Assembly (NCBI GenBank): GCA_012845835.1
Contig: JABAKD010000024.1
Span: 2,278,561-2,342,560 of the forward strand
Source of the DNA: Undaria pinnatifida
Taxonomy: Eukaryota; Sar; Phaeophyceae; Laminariales; Alariaceae
Direction: 5' to 3'
Length of the DNA: 64,000 nucleotides
Of the stretch, positions 1 through 11,045 are shown one piece after another (the stretch's first letter is position 1; each line of letters opens with the position of its first letter). Both the position numbers and the translations under genes were made by a program. A model generated the notes under the pieces. That model was not told the origin of the DNA. It saw only the letters and a list, made by a program, of their open reading frames with translations, and made no database searches.

Positions 1-649
1 CGCAATACCAAGAAAACACGCCTCCTCATTTTCGATAGGGCAATTTTGGGCGTTGGAAGATCGTGGGGCGCAACACGTGCAAGTGGATTCAATGGGTGTG
101 CGGCATGATAGCTGGTCGTCCATCTCGCGTCAGGTTGCCCGGATACCGTCGACAATACCTACTCGCGGACAAAGATCAATCACCATGCGATACGAGTGTA
201 ACAAGCGGATACAAAATTATGGTCATTCTTGATAGCAACCGGGGGGAGAGGGTTCTGCGTTTTCCAGTACTTCTTTCGAAAGTCACTCTCACGCCCAAGG
301 GCAAATTGCGGTATAGTCAAAGGCCTACGGGAAAAGGATACGAGCCGGGAAAAGGATACGAGCCCACAACAAGAAAAATCCGAACTAAAAAAACAAACCA
401 GCCGCGTGTCATTTCTGTACGAATTTGAAATCTATTAACAGCAATGGTTTCTTTGTTTTTTCCTTGATTTTAGCATATACCCCTCCTAGCCTAAACAAAC
501 AGTGCCGTGTCGGCAAAACAAAACTCTGCACCCTCGGTATAGCTACAGTAGAGTCGGGAAGCCTGCAAAGGATGCCGAGAAGCAGCTCTCGCGCACTCAC
601 GGCCTCTTGGGGGCGGCGACGACGGTGCCGAACTAAAACCCATACACCG

Positions 650-718
650 TCGTCGCCGGTTGAGTAGTGCCGGTATTCCCGGCTGGCACATACTAGCACT
701 ATAATGGGACCACTACTG
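650..718. repeat. Partial MITE of the CAGTAGTG / TAGTGCCGGT family
   Basis: Contains GAGTAGTGCCGGTATT and ends ATGGGACCACTACTG. This matches the right end of the complete copy at 57142-57308. The left end is not recognisable. Confidence 0.5.
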
Positions 719-938
719 CATGATGCCAGCATTCTATTCAATGGTGCATACCGTCCCATCATCGGTGCGTGCCCGAGCATCCCCCAGATGTACCTCACCC
801 TCGCACGGCAGGAAGCAAATAACAATGTCGAGCCCTTGAAAGCATCTTGCCCGACCTTGCCATGATAAGGACAATTGTAGAATGTGAGAAAAAGTACGCT
901 ACCAGGCGAATCTCTTCAAAAAGACACATACGTCTTAC

Positions 939-1010
939 CAGAAAGTTTGTTGCCCCCGACGGATAGGTATTTGAGGGCATGGAGTTTGCCGAATTCCGGT
1001 GGGATTGTGC
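939..1010 (-). CDS. LRR exon 8 (72 bp)
   Basis: Encodes TIPPEFGKLHALKYLSVGG followed by NKLS. CAG acceptor, GTAAGA donor, phase 1. Because it ends in a good donor, at least one more exon must lie to the left. None was recognised in 1-938, so the next exon is probably outside the window. Confidence 0.87.
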
Positions 1011-4000
1011 CTGTGTACGGCGTGGAGAAGAGTGCAAGCGGCCACGGGCGAACATGAGTGCATTCGACGTCATGGACAGGCCTCACTTCTTGCTGTTATC
1101 AAACGGCGTTAACCAACACACGCCGAGCCACAAAAATGTCAGTCAAATACAAATAATCGTGAACTCCGCAAATTGCCGGACATGCCCAACTCAAATAACC
1201 AAGAGTGGGCAACTACATAACCGATCGGCGACATGTAGTAAACCAAAATGAGTATACTCGAGATCAAGCCTCAGTCTTGTTGATATGAAAACACGCGCGA
1301 ACAGAAACCCGACCCACCAAACCAGGACATTCGAAACACAGACGCAACACGATCCAACAGAGCAGATACTTGCTGCCTCCGGAACATTTGAGTAAACTAT
1401 TTCACAACAATGTTTTAATGAAAAACTGGGTGGTATTGACGGACAACACGGCCAAGATTGATAGTGCCAGAAAAACAAAAGGACGCTAGTGCACACAGAT
1501 GTACGAGCAATTGGACCGACGCAAATATTTGGTATATCAGACAGAGCGAACGCAGCGGTACAGGGGCACATTGCATTTAAGGGAGAGCTCGTACGGGGTA
1601 CGTGGTAAACATCGAGTTGGGCTTGTGTCGTTAGGGCAGGGCCCGCGTAGTTTCCTTAAAACAACCCCCCCAGCAACAATAACTCGAGGTTGCAGCCGAA
1701 GTCATATCGACTAGTAATTTCTCCGTCAACGCAGCTAGTAATAGAACGTGCCCATGCAGTTATCAAACTCCAAACCACAACCCAACAAAACTACATTGCT
1801 TTGCTGTGATTGGGCGTTGGCTTGTGTGCGTCCCAAAATGCCGTGATCACAAATACGTGTTTTCCATTTTTTAATGTTGATCAATAGGAAAAGATCGGTC
1901 ACGAACATATTTCTCTAGGAAGCCGCACCAAATACTATACACGACGGCGTGGACGCGACTGCGTTAACGAAACAGATTGCGTACACTCTAGTTGCACTCA
2001 TCGATCCAAGCACAGCAAAGCATACCGGTAAGCTCGTTCCGGCTGAGCATTAGATGCTCTAGGGCAACCAGCCCGCCCAGCTCCGGCGGAATTTGACCTG
2101 TGCGGGATTAAAAGCGAGGGCAAATAGTGCAGAGGGTGAGATAACCACATGATAACAACAAACTTACTCCGAGGAACGGACGGCCAACTTTGGGCACGCC
2201 TAGTTCCTTGCACTACTGCAGCATTTGCCACACTACGTCCGAGTAGTTCGTCCCTATTAGAGATACCTGGTATACAATGACCACTGCGCTATGATATGCA
2301 GTCAGCGCTGACCGCATAGCTCAGTGGCTACGGTGTAGACTTAACTATAAATTCGTTTGTGCTGGTCGGGTTAATTGTCCGGTTACTTGAGAGTGTGCCA
2401 GCCAACACGACCGGCAGTGCACTGGACACCCGCACTATGAGGTATAATACCTATCCTTGGTATTAGTATAGCGGGTTCCACACGGGCCAAGCGATTGCAC
2501 CGATACTGTACCGGAAATGGGCACCATTCAACAGGCTCTATAGGAAGGCTATCACTGTACTGACTGCCGAACATGTCACGCAATAATAATGCGCATGGTG
2601 GTTTGCACAAGCGGCACTCGATCAGAACGGAATTCGAAGACAACACCCGAGAGGCGCGAAACGGTGTAGATTTAACTTTAAATTCGCTTGTGCTGGTTGG
2701 TGTTACATGCCCGGTTACTTGAGCGGCGGCTAACTGTTTTCCTGTCGTCAAGTCGAGAGTTCCTTATGGTTACACCAAAGCCCATAAAATAGAAACGCCT
2801 TTGTTCCCCCCATTTCAACTTGCGACACCTTCAATTTCGACCAATTACATCCCGACGGGGAACCTTGTATCTCTGATAAAAGCACAATGCGGGATCCGTT
2901 TGGCGGTTACGCTCGGGCCCCGATGGTCCTTAGGTTACCGTGTATCTCTAGTAGCCCCCGAAAACATATAAGCAGTTGTGCTGGGTTTAACCCCTCTACA
3001 GCCCCGAAACCCCTTCCCATACTAATTTCGAGTAAATTGTCCCCAAAACGGGGTCCCTGTCGTGGAAGGGTTCAGCCTGGTTCTATCTGTTCGTTCAGGT
3101 AGTCGCCCCGGTGGTCTAGTGGTTAACCTTGAATGCTACTAGAGTTGGTTGTGGGGTTCGAATCCCACGTGGGTCCGACTTTGGGATGTACTATGTAGCA
3201 AAAATGTGAAATAAAAAGAATCAGCTACTGAGAGAGAAAAAGCGGCGAAGCCGGACCGCCGCATCGATTATTTCGGGCAACCTTGCGGCGCATGCTCCTG
3301 TAGCGGTGCACCCAAACTTTTCCTCCCGGCCAGAGTGGTACCAGGTATATATATCGCAAGACGGGGCCTTCAATACTGTGTCGGAACGGACATTATTTCA
3401 AGAAAAGGAATAAAACAAGTAGCACAAGCACCTGCGAGACAGTAGAGTGCGTCATCACCTGCAGGGTATCAGCTACATGGCGCACGTGTTTGTGTGCTTG
3501 GCGAAGCACGTGAGATATATGCAGCCAGAGGACTTTCTAAAGGTCGACATCATTGTCACGGCGGTGTGCTTCCTTCCATGCTGTACGGTAAGCAAGAACA
3601 GCAGCGCTGCATCTAACCTCGTCACCACGGTTTAAGGAGTTGACATCCAAATGGCCTCGCTAAGTCTTTGCTGCGACTACATTTCACCGCCCTCCCGAGA
3701 GCGACGGCAAAGGAAGTAAGACGTAGTGCCTATAGAGTAGTGCCTATTTCCAGCGTAGTATCCGCGCAATCGCTTGGCACGAGTGGAACCCGCTGTACCA
3801 ATACCCAGTATAGGACATTATAGGTATACTGTTATGTCTCATAGTGCCGTCGTCCAGTATGCTGTTGTAGTAGTATTATTTTTCTCTGTTACGGATCACT
3901 TATTGTAAGTATTGGATTGGATGAGGCCTCCTGCGCCGGCCGGTGGTCCCACCCACACTTCTTACACCCTTACTGATCACCGTGCAGGCACCTCACCCAA

Positions 4001-7000
4001 ACGTTCGTTACTCGCATGCTTACTTCCGTGCGCGGACGGCGAAGTATCGACGTTGCCGGTAGCGTTGGCTGGCACAATCTGGCACTGTAAAAGAGACTAC
4101 CACTGTACTGACTTCCGAAGATGTCACGCAACTATATTGCGCGTGATGGTTCGCACAAGCGGCACTCGACCAGAACGGAATTCGAAGACAACACCCGGAA
4201 GGAGGCGCGAAAGACACAACAACGATGAACTCCACGACACATTTGCAGTAACGCTTGATCACGATCAGGGTAGCATGGTTTGGGCAAGAGACATCCCACG
4301 CTAGAGGCGCAGCACAGCACAACTTTTGCGGCTCCTGGCGTGAGGAGCTCAATACTTCACCGGGAACGTGACTTCGAAGACATTCGTTCGCACAACCCGA
4401 CCAACGTCTGACGCGTGCTACCATAGAGGTGCACCACGTTTTTCTCTGAGGTTCCTAGATTACGGAGCTTAACATCTCTCCCAAAAACCGATGTGGAGAA
4501 AAAAATAAAACTGCTGCGACCGGATGAAAAATCCCATGGCCTATGGTACACGACGAGAATCATGCAAAACAAAAATGGCCTATATTAACAGTAAGACGAT
4601 TTTGGGTTAAGGAGCCCCGTCGTTCAGAAACCGTTTCAGAAAAAAAAAGCGCCACCTTTATCGTAGCATGCGTCGTTTCTATGGGTCAGAGCGCCAAAAA
4701 TGTACTCGTACAAACGATCATACTAATCGATAGCTTCACACCTAGGGAACTCAAGCGGTCGTAATCGTGTAGTCCAAAAGCTTCAGCCGTGGGATGACCC
4801 GGCAACCATCTCCGCCTGACGAAGCTACCCAAGTGAGGAACGCCCCTCTAATCGGTGGAAAACCCTCTGCGTTTTACAACATTTTTCGTTGTATACCAAG
4901 GCCGTGGGATCGTCCATCACGCTGCACCGACCCATGCCACGGTACACGATAAACAATCCCATCATGGCCTATGCATACAACAATGTGGAAAAATGAAACG
5001 AAATTCCAACGATTTTGGATTAAAGAGCCCCGTCATTCGGGAAAAAAAGAAGTCGAAAAGAGCTACCTCTATCGAAGCACGTGTTAGCTCAAACTTGGAA
5101 CCTCAGAAAAATCAGGCTTCACCTCCACCACGGCATGCATATTTTGACTAAGCTTATTGCGTTATATCATACCCGCGAACAAGTACTACAGTAGGTCCGG
5201 CCAACCTTATCAGGATGCCACATAGATCTCACCAGAAAGTTTGTTTCTCGTCAGAGATATTTCCTTGAGGTCTTGGAGTTGGCCAAGTTCAGGCGGGATC
5301 GTGCCTGCCAAAAAAAAAAGCGGGAACACGCGCAAACGGCCCACACGCAAGAGCAGCGTACCCCAAGTCGATGGCATTAGGGTGTTTGGACCAAGACTGC
5401 AAAAGGGGGGGTACCCCTACAGTAGTTTCGCTACCGGGTTTGATCCACTCGCGCGAGTGGCTCTGTATCGCACGGACAAAAGACTTCAGGCGATTTCTTC
5501 GGGGCAGGGCAGCTTATTATCCCACAGCGGATTCAAGTCGTTAAGTTAATGCAGCACGAAAGGTTGGGACTGCAAAGGAACAGGAAGACTTGCGCAAGTG
5601 ATCCCGTGCTATTGCCAAGAAAGGCTTCAAAAGTGACCGCCCCTACAGTAGTAGCGTGGGTCTTTGCGAAATACACAAAAAAATCGTCATGTAGGAAAAC
5701 ATATGATTCCAACGAACGTCATAACCCGAGGTCAACCCAACCCAATGAAACTTTCGGAAAAAATAAGCCAAACCAACTCTTATACAGTAGGATTTGTCAG
5801 TCGAAGGTCCTATTCGACTGAATATCAAATCGAGCTTCTTGCACAGTTAAAAATGAGCATTTTCAACCCAAACGTTTTATACTGAGCAATCCGACTCGCA
5901 TACGATCCAGTCGAAAAAAGTCGTCGGTTCGACTGCGAGTGCCAATCCAATTGCTCAGTCGAAAACGTGTTTGAATCCATCGCACCGTCCATCCACGACA
6001 AAAACGCACACGCCCACGCACCATACCAGGTACCACACAGCAGCATCATACAACAGGACGCGGCTGGCATGGCTGTCCTCACTGCTGCTACTTCTAGCCG
6101 CAAGTCAGCGTGGCATTTCCTACCTCCGCCAGCCAGCAGCGTGGATCGTACGATGACAGCCGTGCGTGGTATCGACGAGAGTTTGCCAACAACGGCTACG
6201 TTTGCTGTAGCTCTGGTGGCTCTCGGCTGAATGCAACGCCACGAACGTAGCTTCGGCGGCTTTAGGTCAAGTCCAATGCCATCAACCCGCCTGGACAAGC
6301 GTTCGTCGCGCGTGAAGCAAGCGTTGCTCGTGGAGAACGCACGAAGCACAGAGCTTCCAACCGAATTTCGACTTTCATACGGCAGTGCTCCCTCACACCA
6401 ATCGCCTCCAGAAAGAACACAAGACTGTTCAATCGAGCCGACTGACGATAAGGAGGCCCAGACGAATCCAGTCGATAAACAATACAGTCCGAAAAGGTCC
6501 TTTTCGACTCAGGGAGCCGACTGTACAATAATTGGCCTTAGAAGCGCCGTTTTGGTCCTTTTTAGCGTTATTTCCCCAGATTTTCCTCTGGTTGGACTGA
6601 CTTTGAGCTTTGGCGTTCGTTGGTTTCATATGCTTTCGTAACCAACCAAACCTGGCATCTCGCAAACAACTTATTGCTCAATTGTTGTAGTTGAAAAATA
6701 ATATGCGCACCGCAAATCTAATGTCCAGACATCAATCGTTGCATCCGAAGCGGTTAGCTATCGGCACTACGACCAGGTCCTATTGAGGTATCGGCTACCT
6801 GTTGATGACCAACACGATACTAAGGTAGGGAGGAGTCCCGTTTTCTGAGCTCCGCGTTTGAGCTCTGTAGCTCACCCATTCCCTGAAACTGAGAAATGTT
6901 GCACTCTTAACTCGATGAAAAATCCCATGGTCTATGTATGCAACGAAAATTGTTTTTTCAACACACACAAAGAGGGTTCCAATGATACTGGGTAGTTTCT

Positions 7001-10000
7001 CGGTTGAGGAAACCCGCCAGTCAGAAATACTTAGGCTTAAAAGTGCTATATACCCCTATAGCAACACGCCTCCATACACAGATATCAACCCCTTTAGAGC
7101 TGCACCCATGTTCCTCGGTTGAGGAGCCCCCTCGGTCAGAAAAATGACCAAAAAGTGCTATAAATCCCTATCGCAGCACGCCTCCATACACAGATACCAA
7201 CCCCTTTAGAGCTGCACCCATGTTCCTCGGTTGAGGAGCCCCCTCGGTCAGAAACGTTTTGGTCAAAATTGTTATTCCTACCGTAGCTCGCGCCACTGTG
7301 AAGAGTGGCAATCAAAACCTCACCAAAAACAGTCATCCGCGCACGTATACGTAAGAGCGAAAACATCGACGGAGAGAGGTATACAGTGCCAGGTATTCAT
7401 TAGTCAACGCCCGCGCAACAATCCGGAGGCACATTACGTTTGGGGAAGGGCAGACAGATATACGTTAAGCGCAAACACCAAACGCGTTCATGAATATAAG
7501 ATATTTTGTTTAACAAAACCTTGCCACAATATAAGGTAAACGATAGCGCGGGTTTGGAATCACAGCATGTCGACGTTCTTACGAATACAATATGTCCATC
7601 ATAGATCTCCCCTAACTATGGCACGAGGCCGCACCATCTACGCCCGGGGGCATACGAGGAAAGCGAAAACGACACTACATGCTTACTGTAAACAGGGCCC
7701 GAGCAAAAAACAGGCCAGTGGGGTATGATTTCTGCACGAACAAGAACATCATTATTTTCCCGATATTGTTGTACATGATTTTGCTATGCCCCTTCCCTCC
7801 CTGGGCTTGAAAAAAAAACATTGAGAAATCGACAATATTTTTTGTGCACCCTTGTTCCACCCGCCTTACACCCAACGCCAGGGTGGAAGCGACAGAGGGG
7901 TCCAACCAACAGCCACCAACGAGCACGGACCACTTGCACAGATCGACCCGACCAAATTTAAACCCTTCTTACCGGTTAGCATATTCCCACTGAAAAATAA
8001 CTGCTTCAAAGCAGCCAGCCTTCCTAGCTCCGGCGGAATAGGACCTGCACACAGCACGAGAACCAAGCCAGACGCAGGGAGGACGGAGTCAGGGCACATT
8101 CGAAGACCTCTGCGGAATGCTACATGAGGGCCACCCCACAGCCTTCCCTCACCGCACGCCGCGGCGTGCTAGCCACGACCTCCTGACAGAGTGCCGTATA
8201 GCACACAATATAACGCCGTCCCTGGGACGATAGTCGGAGCGGGTGTTCTCCGCAACGAGGGGGGAGCACAGAATAAAAATTACGGGGGTTTGAGAGTGAT
8301 CTCATATTTGATTTCTGCGGACGCATCGCCCGGCGGTAGCACTGTCGCCTTTTCCGAAAAACCCAGCTTGACAATAATCGGCCGAGGTGGTGTGTTCACT
8401 TGCATGTTATGCTGTATCAGGTATACGCTACTTGGATCGTCTGCGTGTTCCTAGACGATCGCAAGCGCCACAACTAGTGCAGTCGTCACCATACAACAAG
8501 CCTAGCGACCAAAACGATTGCAGCCTCCCCATACCATACCAGGATACCAAAGGGCAGCAAGGCAAACAACGCTTCAACCATTGTGCCAGTCGGTTTATCC
8601 AAACACACACACAAACGCTCGGTACAGGCTCTCTCGTTTTTGAATCCAGCATAAAAGTGTGCGCCTGGGTGCACACAAAAGCAAAGCCGATTTTGGAAAA
8701 CGATGTACCACGTACATGAAGTCACCGTGGGCGTCCACACCGAGTTGATTCAAAATAAGAACGCGTAAGTCACCGTGGGCGTCCACACCGAGTTGATTGT
8801 AAAATAAGAACGCGTATTGTCGGCGTATCAGCAAAATGGGGTAGATGAAACCAGATGGGAGGGAAATTAACAGGTGTGGGGCGATCGCCTTGATCCAAGG
8901 CGGTGTGGCATGAGCGAGCGGGCGGCAAGCGGTAGCATGGCCGACAAAATCTCAATCAGTTCCCCAGGCAAACACAAACGCGTGGGCTTGCAGCTTGGGA
9001 GTCGAAGCTCTCCCCCTCTAGTCTGCCCACTACCTGTGCCATGGCATGCCAGTTGTCGGCCATTGCGGTCTGTAGTTCAGGTATGAGCAGAAAACGTACA
9101 ATCAACTAATGTACAATCAACTTCGGCGGAGACAATCATGCCGACCAAGACAGCGGTAATTTTTGTGACTTGACAATGGCCCACGGCAATGCCATCAACA
9201 GTTAAAGCCACCTGTCTACATCTACCTACTAGATAAAACCACAGCCGCTCAAGACACTCCACACTAGTGTGGAAGCGACAGAAACTTGCGGCAGACTGTG
9301 AGCGATGAGCACGGCCCAGACTTCCCACGTCACTATAAAATGATCGCAAAACTTACCAGTCAGCATGTTTTTGCTGAGAACCAGTACCGTCAAAGAAACC
9401 AGACTTCCTAGATCCGATGGAATCGTGCCTGCACGCGAGACCAAAACGAAGCCACCGAAGAAGGAGGATTGGGTGAGCGAATACCTGAAGAGCACGGGAC
9501 GCGGACACCACATCCGCACGGGGGGCAAGAAAATAGTACTACGCCTACTATTAAGAGAGCGATTTTGATTGCCAAACTGTTTTGGGTTGGAAAAAAAAAT
9601 ACCAATAGTATTGAAACCGCCGAAGGTCATTACCGAAGGGAAGGCCACCCAACTCCATTAAAAACAGAAACTACAAAAAATGCTGCGTATAGGGAAACAT
9701 AAGATTAAGATAATGTTTTACTGATTGTTCGTGGATTAGGTTGAGCTTAGAATGTGATGCTCGACGGTTTCAAAACTATTACCATACGTTTTTCTACCCA
9801 ACTCCCAGCCAACAAAAGTTAGGATCTCGCAAAAACGCGCTGCCGTTGTTCCAAGGCAGCTTGCACAACGCCCCAACAACGCCAAAAAGCGCAGCATCCA
9901 CATACAAGTGCCCCGCCAGCCCGATCTCATCAACGTGCCAAAAAAAAAAGTCTCACCGGAAAGCTTGTTGCCCCACAGATGCAATTCCTGGAGGGCGAGG

Positions 10001-11013
10001 AGTTGGCCCAGTCCTGGCGGAATTGTGCCTACGCAACGTAGGAATTGTGCAAGACACCACACGGAAAATTAGCGTACAGTACAGGACAACTATCACAATA
10101 ACAAATCGCGCGTCAAGAAAGGAAGACTGGAATTTACATAAAATCAAGAAATCCGGGAACCGCTGCACTGATTTTAGTGTAGAATGCACCCTGTTCCATG
10201 TAAGAAACCCAGCTTAGGTCAGTACCAGTACTAGTGTTCCATATTTTGGTGTCCTGTACTGTTTAAGGTCAACGGCATTTGCTACTTCAAGCCAACAACA
10301 AAAAATAAACAAATGAAATGTCGCATTGGTATTCACAATGACGGCTACAGGATCAGAGAGCGCGAAAGCTCCAAAATAGGTGTGGGTTACGTAGTCATTT
10401 TGCCGTACTCACCCTCGAGCTGATTGAGCGATAGATCTAGATGCTCTACAGCAGCTAGCTCAACCAACGCCGGTGGAATCGGACCTGCAAAGAATACGAA
10501 GGACGAACAAAAAAGAGTCGGCACATCACCAAAACATGACGCAGTCGGTGTATGTCGAGCTCAAAGCCACCCTGCCGCCGCGGCGGTCTCGCAACACCGT
10601 GGGTGGCATTAAGTGTTGCGGGACAATATACAACGAACACTGTTTCATGAAGCGCCGACTGGCAAACAAAAAAAAAATGTCACCATTGATTTGACACCGC
10701 TTCTGAGAAAGCGAAATTAATCGGAAAAGAAGAAGATGCGACGAAAAGAGCACCCAGCATTGCCACCACCAATGGATGCGTGCTAACATAGAAGGGGGTG
10801 TCCTCATTCCATCTCATGCACAACCGCAACGACCATATAACTTATCCCTATCCCTTACTTCAGTCATGATATATACGTGTACAACTTATGGTTTGTATCG
10901 TTCTTTTTCCCTGGGATAATCTTCCACTCAAGAATGACTGGGGCCTGTCCTGTGACCGCGGACTTGATTACAGGAGCAAGTGTGAGAACAACAGCAACAA
11001 CACCAACACCAAC

Positions 11014-11045
<32 letters not shown>

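Noticed and set aside
3102-3179. Functional tRNA gene
   Set aside because: T-arm and B-box are good, but the acceptor stem does not pair properly and the head resembles SINE heads elsewhere; kept as tRNA-like repeat.
5825-6349. 174-codon minus-strand ORF inside the 1-kb inverted-repeat element
   Set aside because: No transposase motif or other domain, and an overlapping antisense ORF of similar quality exists.
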